Shown: positions 1 through 10,905, counted from the first letter of the stretch. The stretch is DNA of 23,438 nucleotides from Spirochaetaceae bacterium (GCA_028820215.1 JAPPKD010000091.1:1-23438), one strand, 5' to 3'. The notes: generated by a model from the letters alone, not told the origin. Made by a program: numbers and translations.

Positions 1-1004
1 CGCAGCTTGCCGTAGTCGATGCGCACGTTGGTGTCGATCAGGTACTCCGGCACCTCCCGGTTCGGAATCGAGTGTTTCAGGTAGTAGAGCACCATGTCGG
101 TGTTGTACAGATCGGTCTCGGCCGCCTTGGCGAAGCGGTAGCCGTTGTACCACTGGCCCATGATCCCCATGGCGACCGCCGGGTCCTGGTTGAACACGCC
201 ATGGTCCCGGTAGGTTTCCACCAGGCGCCGCACCTCCGACTCGGTGAAGCCGACCATCTCGTTGAAGTCCGCTTCCAGGCTGATGTTGGTGCCGATGTTG
301 AAGCCCGAGGTCACGTCGTCCATGGTGACCGGCGACACCCCGGTGATGAACAGGCGCTCCAGACCTCCGCCGCTGCGGTCGGCGCCGGACTTGAGCGTGG
401 CGAAGAAGTTGCGGTAGAAGCCGCCGCCGTGCGTGAACGAGTGGTACGCCTCCGCGCCGTGGTGCGCCAGCACGGTGTTGGCGAAGTTGTCGTACTCGTC
501 GATCAACACGTACAGCGGGATGCCGTGGTCGCCCGCGTACCGGAACAACATGCTGAGCTTGTTGGCGATGGAGGGTGGCGCAAGGATGCGCTGCACCGCC
601 GCTTCGGGAAACAGATCGGGATGCCGTTCCAGCGTTCCCTGAAGCTCTATCATGCAGTAGGTTTCGAACTCCCGCTCCAGGGTCTCGAGCTTGTCGTTGA
701 CCGCCGAGAAGTTGAAGCGCAGGGTGACGTAGCGGCTCTGTTCGCCGGTCGGGCCCTGCCCGACGTCGGTTCCGGCGAAAGTGGCCTCGAAGTCCTCCGC
801 CCAGAAGCGGTCGTAGTAGTTCTCCAGCAGCGACACCCACAGCGACTTGCCGAAGCGCCGCGGGCGGATCAGGAAGACGTAGTCCTCCCGCTCCAGACGC
901 CGCAGGAAGCGCGTCTTGTCGACGTACAGCCAGCGGTTGCGGCGGATGCGCCGGAAGTCGGCTTGGCCGTACGGAATGCGCGGGTGGGCGGGAGGCGTGC
1001 TCAT
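1..1004 (-). CDS. AAA-ATPase-like protein (PF09820/DUF1703 type), 3' part outside window
   Basis: About 334 residues of the N-terminal part are visible; the frame stays open through the left edge, so the C-terminus, where this family usually carries a PD-(D/E)XK nuclease-like domain, is not seen. The start is the ATG read leftward from 1004. The family signature is clear: VDKTRF near residue 28, a P-loop-like RPRRFGKS at 47-54 followed by LWVSLLENYYD, a Walker-B-like YVLIDEYDN at 165-173, ITGVSP at 220-225 and QWYNGYRF at 284-291. Such proteins are abundant in spirochaetes, Bacteroidetes and other host-associated bacteria, often in many copies, and have no firmly established role; an accessory or mobile character is often assumed. 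It is transcribed away from clpS, with a candidate promoter and a perfect dyad just upstream. Confidence 0.85.
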   Translation of the reverse strand, partial: MSTPPAHPRIPYGQADFRRIRRNRWLYVDKTRFLRRLEREDYVFLIRPRRFGKSLWVSLLENYYDRFWAEDFEATFAGTDVGQGPTGEQSRYVTLRFNFSAVNDKLETLEREFETYCMIELQGTLERHPDLFPEAAVQRILAPPSIANKLSMLFRYAGDHGIPLYVLIDEYDNFANTVLAHHGAEAYHSFTHGGGFYRNFFATLKSGADRSGGGLERLFITGVSPVTMDDVTSGFNIGTNISLEADFNEMVGFTESEVRRLVETYRDHGVFNQDPAVAMGIMGQWYNGYRFAKAAETDLYNTDMVLYYLKHSIPNREVPEYLIDTNVRIDYGKL

Positions 1005-1020
1005 GAAGGAGCCTGAGCAC

Positions 1021-1036
1021 CGACACTATCGTGTCG
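1021..1036. repeat. Perfect 16-bp dyad (6-bp arms, TATC centre)
   Basis: CGACAC-TATC-GTGTCG is a perfect inverted repeat in the divergent region between the AAA-ATPase-like gene and clpS. It overlaps the candidate -10 of the leftward gene and lies about 60 bp upstream of the clpS -35. It could be an operator or the stem of a short hairpin in the leftward transcript. Confidence 0.5.
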
Positions 1037-1052
1037 CAGCCGTCCGAGCCAA
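1025..1052 (-). promoter_or_regulatory. Candidate sigma70-type promoter of the AAA-ATPase-like gene
   Basis: Read on the minus strand, TTGGCT (1047-1052) and GATAGT (1025-1030) are separated by 16 bp and lie about 20 bp upstream of the ATG at 1004. Each hexamer matches consensus at four of six positions. The -10 element sits inside the perfect dyad at 1021-1036, which would suit repression or autoregulation. Inferred from sequence only. Confidence 0.35.
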
Positions 1053-1095
1053 CGGCGTGCGGCGCCGGCTCCCGTAGCGTCCCGTCTTCCACCCT

Positions 1096-1125
1096 TTGAC
1101 CGTCCGATCGCGGCGCGGCTATCTT
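1096..1125 (+). promoter_or_regulatory. Candidate sigma70-type promoter of clpS-clpA
   Basis: TTGACC (1096-1101, five of six consensus) and TATCTT (1120-1125, four of six) are spaced by 18 bp. Transcription would start near 1132, giving a leader of only about 11 nt before the ATG at 1143. No Shine-Dalgarno sequence is seen there, so clpS may be translated from a very short leader. Confidence 0.5.
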
Positions 1126-1142
1126 CGTCCGGGTTTCCGACC

Positions 1143-1444
1143 ATGCACGACGATCCGCTCAGGGAGGCCGACTCCGAGCTCGCTGCGGAGATAGACACGC
1201 TGCCACCCTTTCGCGTGCTCATGCACAACGACGACTACACGACCATGGACTTCGTGGTCGCCGTGCTGGAACGGATCTTCTTCAAGAACCCTTCGGAGGC
1301 GACCGCGATCATGCTGCAGATCCACCGGCGCGGCGTCGGTGTCTGCGGCGAGTACCCGGAGCAGATCGCGGAGTCGAAGGCGAGCGCCGTGCACCGCATG
1401 GCGCGGGAGCGCGGCTTTCCGCTGCGCTGCTCGGTGGAGCAGAC

Positions 1445-1448
<4 letters not shown>
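1143..1448 (+). CDS. clpS: ATP-dependent Clp protease adaptor ClpS
   Basis: 101-residue ClpS, the cytosolic N-recognin that binds N-end-rule substrates with bulky hydrophobic N-terminal residues and hands them to ClpAP. The diagnostic core is present: VLMHNDDYTTMDFVV at about residues 25-39 supplies the Asn-Asp-Asp of the N-degron pocket (N29, D30, D31), and IHRRG at 60-64 supplies the conserved pocket histidine (H61). The length is normal for the family and includes a short flexible N-terminal extension of about 20 residues. The TGA stop overlaps the clpA ATG by 4 bp, so the two proteins are probably made in a coupled way. No ClpP gene is in the window. Confidence 0.95.
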
Positions 1449-3686
<2,238 letters not shown>

Positions 3687-3712
<26 letters not shown>

Positions 3713-4163
3713 GCAGCCGCTTGCGCCACACGCCGCTGGTGAACCCTCCCAGGCTGCCGTTCGCGGCGACCGCGCGGTGGCAGGGGATGATCAGCGGCAC
3801 CGGGTTGGCGCCGCAGGCGCCGCCGACCGCGCGCGCCGCGCCCGGCTTTCCGAGGCGGGCGGCGATCTGTCCGTAGGTTGCGGTGGTGCCGTAGGGGATC
3901 GCCCGCAACTGCTCCCAGACCGCCTGCTGGAAGGGCGTGCCGGCCGCGCGATAAGGCAGGCGGAAGGCTATCAGCTCGCCGGCCAGATAGAGATGGATCT
4001 CGCGCTCGATATCGCTCATGGGCTCGCCGGCGTGCCGGCCGTTGCTCCCCGCCCCGCCTGCCGGCTCGTCGCTGAAGCTGACCCGGCTCACCGCGCCGTC
4101 ATCGTCGACGGTGACGACGATCGTCCCGAACACCGGCGAGTCGATCAGGAGCTGCCGTGCCAT
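3687..4163 (-). CDS. ogt: Methylated-DNA--protein-cysteine methyltransferase (O6-alkylguanine repair)
   Basis: 158-residue suicide DNA-repair protein that transfers an alkyl group from O6-alkylguanine to its own cysteine. The C-terminal DNA-binding/active-site domain is canonical: TPFQQAVWEQL (76-86), PYGTTATYGQIA (90-101), the arginine-finger helix RAVGGACGANP (111-121) and IIPCHR (125-130) with acceptor C128. The N-terminal domain is short and lacks the Ada DNA-binding modules, so this is the Ogt/AGT class. It is the last gene of the minus-strand prfA operon, starting 8 bp after the rel stop, with no strong Shine-Dalgarno. The ATG at 4163 gives the normal family length. Its end overlaps the clpA 3' end. 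Confidence 0.93.
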
Positions 4164-4171
4164 GCCGCCGT

Positions 4172-6205
4172 TCAGGCCACCTCGATCCGGTGCACGGTCG
4201 GAATCGCGTTGATGTTCTTGATCACCGCGGCACGGTCGGTCCCGGGCTCCACTTCCACCGTGAACATCCCGCGCCGTGTCGCCTCCTCCCCCTCCTCCAC
4301 CTTGCCCGCGATCAGGTGGCCACCGATCTTGCGCAGCCCGCTCTCGATCTCCGAGAACAGGTGTGCGCTCTCGCCGGCGACGATGCGGAAGCTGAAGGTC
4401 TGCTTGGGCGAGGTGGACTCCCAGGCGACGTCGATGCGGCGTTCGTCCAGGTCGCGGATCCCCAGCATGTTGCTGCAGTCGGTGCGGTGCACGGTGATCC
4501 CCTTGCCGCGCGACACGTAGCCGACGATCGGATCGCCGGAGGCGGGCGAGCAGCAGCGCGCGAAGTTGATCATCAAGTCGTCGAAGCCGCCCGCGCGGAC
4601 GGCCATCTTGTCCGGGTCCAGGATCTGCGTATCGGCGGCGCGGCTGCGCCGCCTGGGGGGCGACTTGGTGCCGGCCGCTCCCTCGGCGCCCGCCGCCTCG
4701 GCGGCGGATTTCTTGGCCACGATCGCCCGGTCCAGGATCAGGTCCGGGTCGTTCTGCGTCAGCCACTGCCGGATCTTGGTGCGCGCCCGCGAGGTGCGCG
4801 CGAACTGCAGCCAGCGCAGGTTGGGACGCGCGTTCGAGGCGGTGAGGATCTCCACCACCTGCGTGTTGCCCAGCTCCGAGCCGAGCGGGACGATCGCTCC
4901 GTCCGCCTTGGCGCCCCGGCAGCGGTGTCCGACCTCGGTGTGGATGTGGTAGGCGAAATCGATCGGCGTGGCGCCGCGCGGCAGCTCGATCACGTCGCCG
5001 CGCGGCGTGAACACGTAGATGGAGTCGCTCAGGATCTCGCGCTTGAGCTGCTCGAAAAACGCCGGCGTCTGCGGATCGGGGGTGGCCGGCGCGTCGCCCG
5101 GAGCATCCCACTCGCGCAGCTTGGCGATGATCGACGGCTCCGAGCCGCGGCGCTGGCGCTGCTTGTACACCCAGTGTGCGGCCACGCCGTTGTCGGCGGT
5201 GCGGTCCATCTCGCGGGTGCGGATCTGCACGTCCACGACGCGCCCCTGCGGGCCCATCACCGTGGTGTGCAGGCTCTGGTAGCCGTTGGACTTGGGCATG
5301 GCGATGTAGTCCTTGAAACGCCCTTCCATCGGCGGCCACAGGCTGTGGATCAGCCCGAGCACCTCGTAGCACTGCCCCTGGTTGGCGCACAGCACGCGCA
5401 TGCCGAACAGGTCGTGGATCTCGTCGATCGCCTTGCCCTTGTCCCGCTGCTTTCGATAGATGGAGTAGAAGTGCTTGGCGCGGCTCTGCACCTCCAGGTC
5501 CAGGTCGCCTGCGGCCGCCCGCTCGACCAGCCGGTCACGAATGCGCAGCAGGTAGTCCTGGCGGTCGTCGCGCCGCTGGGTCACGAACTGGCGGAGCTGC
5601 TCGTAGACCGCCGGCTGAAGCACGCGCAGCGCCTCGTCCTCCAACTGCGACTTGATGCGGTACATGCCCAGCCGGCCGGCCAGCGGGCTGTAGATCTCCA
5701 GGCACTCCTCGGCGATCCGCTTGCGCCGCTCCGGATCCAGGAACTCGAGCGTACGCATGTTGTGCAGCTTGTCGGCCAGCTTGATGATGATGACGCGCAC
5801 GTCGCGGGTCATCGCCAGCAGGATCTTCAGGATCGTCTCCGCCTTCTGCACCGTCCGGCTCTGGCCGCGGAGCTGCGAGATCTTGGTGACGCCCTGCACC
5901 AGATCGGCGACCTCCGTGCCGAAGCGCTCGCGCAACTCGTCCTCGCCCACCCCGGTGTCCTCGATCGCGTCGTGCAGCAGGCCGGCGCACACGGCGTCGG
6001 CGTCCATCTGCGTGTCGATCAGGATGCGGCCGACGCTGAGCGGGTGGACGAGGTAGGGCTCGCCACTGGCGCGAACCTGTCCGTCGTGCGCCGCGTCCGC
6101 CAGCTCGACCGCCGCGCGGATGCGGTGCGCCTCATCCGGCTGGTAGCGGACCAGCTCCTCGGGGGCAAGGGTCAGCGAGTCGGCACGCACCCCCGCGCCG
6201 CTCAT
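4172..6205 (-). CDS. rel: Bifunctional (p)ppGpp synthetase/hydrolase, RelA/SpoT family
   Basis: 677-residue long RSH enzyme that makes and degrades the stringent-response alarmone (p)ppGpp. The HD hydrolase domain is intact: H54, LLHDAIEDTG with H78/D79, and KLADKLHNMR around D145. The synthetase domain carries RFKD (296-299), the RXKD form typical of bifunctional Rel/SpoT rather than the EXDD of monofunctional RelA, then YIAMPKSNGYQSLHT and VQIRT. A TGS domain follows (about 394-454), a low-complexity Ala/Arg linker (about 498-524), a conserved CC region (551-552) and a C-terminal ACT domain. The ATG at 6205 overlaps the prmC TGA by 4 bp. Both activities should be functional because all core motifs are present. 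Confidence 0.95.
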   Translation of the reverse strand: MSGAGVRADSLTLAPEELVRYQPDEAHRIRAAVELADAAHDGQVRASGEPYLVHPLSVGRILIDTQMDADAVCAGLLHDAIEDTGVGEDELRERFGTEVADLVQGVTKISQLRGQSRTVQKAETILKILLAMTRDVRVIIIKLADKLHNMRTLEFLDPERRKRIAEECLEIYSPLAGRLGMYRIKSQLEDEALRVLQPAVYEQLRQFVTQRRDDRQDYLLRIRDRLVERAAAGDLDLEVQSRAKHFYSIYRKQRDKGKAIDEIHDLFGMRVLCANQGQCYEVLGLIHSLWPPMEGRFKDYIAMPKSNGYQSLHTTVMGPQGRVVDVQIRTREMDRTADNGVAAHWVYKQRQRRGSEPSIIAKLREWDAPGDAPATPDPQTPAFFEQLKREILSDSIYVFTPRGDVIELPRGATPIDFAYHIHTEVGHRCRGAKADGAIVPLGSELGNTQVVEILTASNARPNLRWLQFARTSRARTKIRQWLTQNDPDLILDRAIVAKKSAAEAAGAEGAAGTKSPPRRRSRAADTQILDPDKMAVRAGGFDDLMINFARCCSPASGDPIVGYVSRGKGITVHRTDCSNMLGIRDLDERRIDVAWESTSPKQTFSFRIVAGESAHLFSEIESGLRKIGGHLIAGKVEEGEEATRRGMFTVEVEPGTDRAAVIKNINAIPTVHRIEVA

Positions 6206-7044
6206 CTCCGGCGGGCTCCCACCACCCGGGGACGGCCGGCCAGGTCGCGATGCACGGTCGGCTCCGCGAAGCCGGCGGCCGTCAGCGCCGCCTCGAGCCG
6301 CTCGACATGCTCCGGGGCAGTCTCCAGGAACAGGTAGCCGCCCACGCGCAGCCGGCCACCCGCCTGCGCGATCAGCCGCAGCGTCACCTCGGCGCCATGC
6401 GCGCCGCCCCGCAACGCCCCCATCGGCTCCGGCCATCCCCTCCCGGCCATCCGCGCGCAGGCGGCCGCGTCAAGGTACGGGGGGTTGGCGACGATCATGT
6501 CCAGTGGCTCCGCCACCCCGGCCAGCAGGTCCGCCACGCGCGCCGGCAGGCACTCCCGGCCGAGCAGCCGCCGCTGGTTGACGCGGCACACCTCCAGGCA
6601 GGCGGCGTCGACATCCGACACCGACACCGACACCTCGGGACGCGCCGCCTTGAGGGCGATGGCGATGCAGCCGGTGCCGGTGCCCACGTCGTGCACCCGC
6701 CGCAGCGACGGGTCTGCGGCGATGGCAGCCAGCGCCGCCTCGACCAGGCACTCGGTGTCCGGACGCGGGATCAGCACGCGCCGGTCGACGCTGAAGGTGT
6801 GTCCGTAGAACTCCTTGGCGCCGCGGATGTAGGCCACCGGCACCGCGGCGCGGCGGAGCGACAGTGACCGCCGGAAGCTGGCCATGCCGCGCGCGCCGAT
6901 CGCATCGCCCATCCGCGCGAACAGGCGCTCCTTGCTCACGCCCAGCGCGTCGGCCAGCAGCACCGCAGACTCCAGGGCCGGCGTGTCGGTAGGCGCGCCG
7001 GCCAGCTCGGCGACGCCGGAGCGGAACGCCGCGGCGACCGTCAC
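6202..7044 (-). CDS. prmC: Peptide chain release factor N5-glutamine methyltransferase PrmC (HemK)
   Basis: 280-residue SAM-dependent enzyme that methylates the glutamine of the GGQ motif in release factors; its substrate RF1 is encoded directly upstream. Visible motifs: [10 protein letters not shown] (72-81) and LIPRPDTE (91-98) of the N-terminal substrate-binding part, SAM motif [12 protein letters not shown] (119-129) and the catalytic NPPY (187-190). The start is a GTG at 7044, forming a GTGA overlap with the prfA stop; no better in-frame start lies upstream within a reasonable distance. The length is typical of the family. Confidence 0.95.
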   Translation of the reverse strand: MTVAAAFRSGVAELAGAPTDTPALESAVLLADALGVSKERLFARMGDAIGARGMASFRRSLSLRRAAVPVAYIRGAKEFYGHTFSVDRRVLIPRPDTECLVEAALAAIAADPSLRRVHDVGTGTGCIAIALKAARPEVSVSVSDVDAACLEVCRVNQRRLLGRECLPARVADLLAGVAEPLDMIVANPPYLDAAACARMAGRGWPEPMGALRGGAHGAEVTLRLIAQAGGRLRVGGYLFLETAPEHVERLEAALTAAGFAEPTVHRDLAGRPRVVGARRR

Positions 7045-8132
7045 GCCAGCACCTCGCGCAGTGCCGCCTCGCGCGCGTGGGCGCGCAGCGCGTCGATCAC
7101 CTCGTCCAGCTCGCCCAGCAGCACCTGCTCCAGCCGGTAGAGCGTCAGGTTGATGCGGTGATCGGTGAGGCGGTTCTGCGGCACGTTGTAGGTGCGGATG
7201 CGCTCCGAGCGGTCGCCGGAGCCGATCTGGGAACGGCGGTCCTCGGCGCGTTCGGCCGCGCGCTTGGCCTCCTCGGCCTCGTACAGCCGCGCCCGCAGCA
7301 CCCGGTACGCCTTGGCGCGGTTCTTGTGCTGGGACTTCTCGTCCTGGCAGGTGACCACCAGCCCGGTCGGCACGTGCGTCAGGCGCACCGCGGAGTCGGT
7401 GGTGTTGACGCTCTGCCCGCCCGGGCCGGACGAGCGGTACACGTCGACGCGGACGTCCTCCGCGCGGATCTCCACCTCCGTCTCCTGCGCCTCCGGGAGC
7501 ACCGCCACGGTCACGGCCGAGGTGTGGATGCGGCCCTGCGACTCGGTCACCGGCACGCGCTGCACGCGGTGCACGCCGCTCTCCCATCGCAGGTGGTCGA
7601 ACACGTCGGTGCCGGCGACCGAGAACGACAGCTCGCGGAAGCCGCCGATCTCGGTCGGGCTGGAGGAGATCATCTCCACCTTCCAGCGCCTGGCGTCCGC
7701 GAAGCGGCTGTACATCCGGTACAGGTCGGCGGTGAACAGCGTCGCCTCGTCGCCGCCGGTGCCGGCGCGGATCTCCATGATGATGTTGCGGGACGCGTTG
7801 GGGTCGCGCGGCACCAGCAGCTCGCGGGCCCGCTCGACGGTTTCGATCAGACTCTGCCTGAGCCCGCGGACCTCCTCGGCCGCCAGCTCCCGCATCGCCT
7901 CGTCCTCCTCCGCGGCGGCCAGCTCCGCCGCCTCCTCGATCTGCGCGGTCAAGCTGCGGATCTCGTCGCGCTCGCGCACCACCGCGGCAAGCTGGGTGTA
8001 CTCCTGCATCAACTCCCGGTAGGCGCGCTGGTCCCTGGCCTGGGCCGGATCGGCGGCCAGACCCTCCAGCGTGCCGTAGCGGGCGGCAGCTTCGTCCAGG
8101 CGGGCGCTTAGCGCCGGATCGACGGTGTCCAT
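7041..8132 (-). CDS. prfA: Peptide chain release factor 1
   Basis: 363-residue class I release factor that decodes UAA/UAG. The PVT tripeptide at 194-196 within [14 protein letters not shown] is the RF1-type PxT anticodon motif (RF2 has SPF), and [10 protein letters not shown] contains the GGQ peptidyl-tRNA hydrolysis motif at 238-240. The N-terminal coiled domain spans about residues 1-110 and the RAGTGGDEA signature lies at 122-130. It is the first gene of prfA-prmC-rel-ogt. The ATG at 8132 is 50 bp from the divergent PhyH-like gene, so both promoters must lie in that gap. Confidence 0.97.
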   Translation of the reverse strand: MDTVDPALSARLDEAAARYGTLEGLAADPAQARDQRAYRELMQEYTQLAAVVRERDEIRSLTAQIEEAAELAAAEEDEAMRELAAEEVRGLRQSLIETVERARELLVPRDPNASRNIIMEIRAGTGGDEATLFTADLYRMYSRFADARRWKVEMISSSPTEIGGFRELSFSVAGTDVFDHLRWESGVHRVQRVPVTESQGRIHTSAVTVAVLPEAQETEVEIRAEDVRVDVYRSSGPGGQSVNTTDSAVRLTHVPTGLVVTCQDEKSQHKNRAKAYRVLRARLYEAEEAKRAAERAEDRRSQIGSGDRSERIRTYNVPQNRLTDHRINLTLYRLEQVLLGELDEVIDALRAHAREAALREVLA

Positions 8133-8182
8133 GGCGACGGTGTCCGCGACGGTACCCGAGATCGCCGTGCTAAGGTAGCGGG

Positions 8183-8995
8183 ATGACGAACGAGCAGCGA
8201 TATCTGTTCGATCTCAAGGGCTATCTGACGGTCCGCGGAGCGCTGCCGGCCGACCTGGTCCAGGCGCTGAACGTCGAGCTGGACCTGATCGACGCGATGA
8301 GCACTGAGGCCGCGAACGCGGCCGGCGCGATCCGCCAGACGCGCGGCGACCGCGACCCGTACGGCAACCTGGAGTACACCAGCCACCTGCTGCCGTACGG
8401 GGGGATCTTCGAGTCGCTCATCGACGTGCCGGCCACGGTGCCGCTGATCGAGGAGATGATCGGCGGCCCGACCCGCCTGGACGCCATGCACTTCATGTCC
8501 AGGACCTCAGGCCGCGGCAGCGTCCTCCATCACGGCTACGCGGAGCTCCTTGCCTACAGCGAGTACGCGCTGAACCACGACCGCTTCGAGTGCGTGAGCG
8601 TCAAGATCGGTTACGCCCTCACCGACGTGGGCCCGGACAACGGGCCGTTCGTGGTGATGCCGGGCAGCCACAAGAGCAACTTCGCCACCCCCGGACACCT
8701 GCGGCTGCCCGACGCCGCCGACCCGCTGGTCGAGCCGATCACGGTGCAGGCCGGCGACGCGGTGCTGTTCTCGGAGGATCTCACGCACGGGGCGCTGGTG
8801 AACCGCAGCGACCGGGTGCGCCGCACGATCTTCATCTCCTACGCGCCGGCGTTCCACGCCGCGTGGAACGATCAGACGGTGACCGCGCCCGGTTTCGAAG
8901 AGCGGGCCACGCCGCGCCAGCTCGAGCTGGTGCGCGGCCCCGCCCCGTACGGAGCGCAGACCACCTACAGCCAGGAGCCGGTACCCGTCTCGTGA
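8183..8995 (+). CDS. PhyH-family Fe(II)/2-oxoglutarate-dependent oxygenase with an HxG metal site
   Basis: 270 residues with the phytanoyl-CoA dioxygenase (double-stranded beta-helix) layout: N-terminal helical part with [12 protein letters not shown] (10-21), core strand [24 protein letters not shown] (144-167) and distal [21 protein letters not shown] (200-220) supplying metal ligand H202 and a likely 2OG-binding Arg213/214. The region that normally carries HxD reads VLHHGYAE (114-121). If H116 is the first ligand, the acid position is Gly118, as in 2OG halogenases, or the acid is supplied elsewhere. Substrate unknown. AAGG 8 nt before the ATG is a plausible ribosome site. Its TGA overlaps the GTG of the next, paralogous gene by 4 bp. 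Confidence 0.85.
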   Translation: MTNEQRYLFDLKGYLTVRGALPADLVQALNVELDLIDAMSTEAANAAGAIRQTRGDRDPYGNLEYTSHLLPYGGIFESLIDVPATVPLIEEMIGGPTRLDAMHFMSRTSGRGSVLHHGYAELLAYSEYALNHDRFECVSVKIGYALTDVGPDNGPFVVMPGSHKSNFATPGHLRLPDAADPLVEPITVQAGDAVLFSEDLTHGALVNRSDRVRRTIFISYAPAFHAAWNDQTVTAPGFEERATPRQLELVRGPAPYGAQTTYSQEPVPVS

Positions 8996-9918
8996 ACGGC
9001 GACGAGCGGCGGTTGAACCTGCCGCAACGCAAAGGCGGGATCGATGCCGCTCCCGGCGAACCTGCCGAACCGGAGGCGCCCGCGGCTCCTCCCGCTCCGG
9101 CGGACGAACCCGCTCCGCCCGCGCGCCGCACCGCCAGCAACAGCTCCCTGCACCAGACCGGCACCGGCCAGCGGCTGCTCACCGAGGTCGAGCGCTTCCG
9201 CTTCGACATCGCCGGCTACCTGCCGCTCGGCACGCTGCTCGACCCTGACGAGCTGGCCGAGGCGCGCGCGTCCATCGCCGATCCCGCCGCCCTGCCGGCC
9301 GGCGTCACCGCGGCCGGCAACGGACTGGAGATGGAGCTGCGCAACGTCATCGAGCTCGGCGGCACGCTGGGCGAGGTGTTCGCGCGCCCCCACCTGCACG
9401 CGCGCATGGTGGAGCTGGTCTGGGGCGAGCAGGTGCGGCTGATCTCCTCCCGCGCGCTGGTCCGCCGGACCGGCGTGAGCGGCCGCGTCACGCAGGGGGG
9501 CCGAGCCGACCCGCGCCGCTTCGGACGCTACCGGGCATTCGTGGAGGGCGAGTTCCGCTGCCTGCTGGTGTCCGTCCTGATCGCCCTGGACGACACGACC
9601 GCCGGCGACGGCGCCTTCGGGGTGATCCCGGCCAGCCACAAGGCCAACTTCGCCCATCCCTACGCGGACCGGACCGCCGAAGACCTGCCGGTCCTGCGGC
9701 CGCTGCCGCTCGCCGCCGGCGAGGCGCTGCTGTATACGGAGGGGCTGTCGCACGCGCTCACCGCCCCGCGGGCCGAGAGCAAGCGCTGGCTGCTCTACCA
9801 GTACGGGCCGTCCTACCTGCTGGACTGGCCCGACTGCACCCCCTCGGCGGCGGTACGCGAGCGGGCGGCGGCCGACCCGCTCAAGGCGACACTGCTGCGC
9901 GAGCCCTACTACCACTGA
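8992..9918 (+). CDS. PhyH-like protein lacking the first iron ligand; probable pseudoenzyme or divergent paralogue
   Basis: 308 residues from the GTG at 8992, chosen because it overlaps the upstream stop as GTGA. Residues about 15-47 are a Pro/Ala/Glu-rich, probably disordered stretch not found in the upstream paralogue. The rest aligns with the preceding gene: FDIAGYLPLGTLL (71-83), LIALDDTTAGDGAFGVIPASHKANF (196-220) and a distal GLSHALTAPR (251-260). At the position of the upstream H116 it has RVTQGGRAD (165-173), so the ligand is replaced by Gln168 and no HxD remains, while H254 and R260/R265 persist. It may be a catalytically dead partner of its neighbour or may bind metal differently. 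Translational coupling suggests a complex or shared regulation. Substrate unknown. Confidence 0.8.
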   Translation: MNGDERRLNLPQRKGGIDAAPGEPAEPEAPAAPPAPADEPAPPARRTASNSSLHQTGTGQRLLTEVERFRFDIAGYLPLGTLLDPDELAEARASIADPAALPAGVTAAGNGLEMELRNVIELGGTLGEVFARPHLHARMVELVWGEQVRLISSRALVRRTGVSGRVTQGGRADPRRFGRYRAFVEGEFRCLLVSVLIALDDTTAGDGAFGVIPASHKANFAHPYADRTAEDLPVLRPLPLAAGEALLYTEGLSHALTAPRAESKRWLLYQYGPSYLLDWPDCTPSAAVRERAAADPLKATLLREPYYH

Positions 9919-9934
9919 TCAGTCCCCGCAGCCG

Positions 9935-10846
9935 ATGCGTCTGGGCCTGTTCCTGATCATGCCGGCGCCGGCCGGGTCGGCGCCCGGCAGCGTGGTCGAG
10001 CGGGCGCTGGCCGACGGAGCGCGCGCGGAGGAGCTGGGGTTCGACGCGGTCTGGGTCACCGAGCATCACGGCTCCGACTACGGCTGGTGCTCCGCCCCGT
10101 CGGTGATGGCCGGCGCGCTGGCCGTCCGCACCCGTCGCGTCGACATCGGCTACGCCGTGAACGTCACCCCCCTGCACCACCCGGTGCGGCTGGCCGAGGA
10201 GATCGCCACCGTCGATCAGCTCTCGCGCGGGCGGGTGATCGCCGGCTTCGGCCCCGGCTACTCTCCGGTCGAGTACGCGCCGTTCGACGCCGACTTCGAC
10301 GACCGGCACCGGCTGCACGACGAGGGGATCCGCCGCGTCGTCGAGCACTGGCGCACCACCGACGGGATCAGGCCGGTGCAGGCTCATCCCCGCGTCGCCG
10401 TCACCGCGGGATCCCCGGAGGCGGCGGCCCGGGCCGGACGGCGGGGATACGACCTGCTGGCATTGAGCGGCGGGGAGCAGCTTCGGGAGCTGATCCGCGC
10501 CTATCGCGACCAGTCAGCCGGTACGGGTCGGATCGGCGTGCTGCGTCTGGTGGCGATCACCCGCGACGGAGCCCCCGACCGGGAAGTGCTCGACGCCGCG
10601 CGCTGGACCCTCAGCCGCCGCAACCGCCTGGTGGGCCTGCCCGAGCCGGATGACGACCAGGTCGCCGCGTACCTCGCGGAGCGCGCGATTGTCGGCACCC
10701 CGCGTGCGTTGAGCAGACACATGGCCGAACTCGCTTCGAACGGCGTGGACGAGCTGATCTGCTGGTGCCGCTGGGGAACGATCGACGATACGCGGACCGC
10801 GCAGACGATGGAGTACTTGACGAAGAATGTTCGTTCCGCTAAGTAA
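9935..10846 (+). CDS. Luciferase-like (LLM class) flavin-dependent oxidoreductase
   Basis: 303-residue TIM-barrel protein of the bacterial luciferase superfamily, using FMN or coenzyme F420. Typical landmarks: MRLGLFLIMP at the N-terminus, ELGFDAVWVTEHHG (33-46), HHPVRLAEEIATVDQLSRGR (81-100) and the following GFGPGYSP (104-111), then a late VGTPRALSRHMAEL segment seen near the end of many monooxygenase members. The ATG is 16 bp after the second PhyH-like stop with no strong Shine-Dalgarno, so it probably belongs to the same transcript as the two PhyH genes. A flavin monooxygenase with non-heme-iron oxygenases suggests oxidative catabolism or tailoring of a small molecule. The substrate cannot be read from sequence. 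Confidence 0.9.
   Translation: MRLGLFLIMPAPAGSAPGSVVERALADGARAEELGFDAVWVTEHHGSDYGWCSAPSVMAGALAVRTRRVDIGYAVNVTPLHHPVRLAEEIATVDQLSRGRVIAGFGPGYSPVEYAPFDADFDDRHRLHDEGIRRVVEHWRTTDGIRPVQAHPRVAVTAGSPEAAARAGRRGYDLLALSGGEQLRELIRAYRDQSAGTGRIGVLRLVAITRDGAPDREVLDAARWTLSRRNRLVGLPEPDDDQVAAYLAERAIVGTPRALSRHMAELASNGVDELICWCRWGTIDDTRTAQTMEYLTKNVRSAK
10817..10845 (+). promoter_or_regulatory. Weak candidate promoter for the yceI-like gene
   Basis: TTGACG (10817-10822, five of six) lies at the very end of the oxidoreductase gene, 17 bp before TAAGTA (10840-10845), which is a poor -10 (two of six). If used, transcription would start near 10852 and include the hairpin at 10906-10922. Low confidence. Confidence 0.25.
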
Positions 10847-10905
10847 GGCTCAGCGGGTCCGGATCATCTGGACTCCGGGGTAGATGCCATGACAGGCTTC
10901 CCCGG

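Noticed and set aside
72..1016. Plus-strand open frame of 314 codons at the left edge
   Set aside because: Antisense of the AAA-ATPase-like gene, whose family motifs are clear on the minus strand. It has low-complexity composition.
4157..6337. Very long open frame (726 codons) on the plus strand opposite rel
   Set aside because: It is the antisense of a gene with all RelA/SpoT motifs. Its product is Arg/Ala/Val/His-rich without any domain, as expected from GC-rich codon bias.
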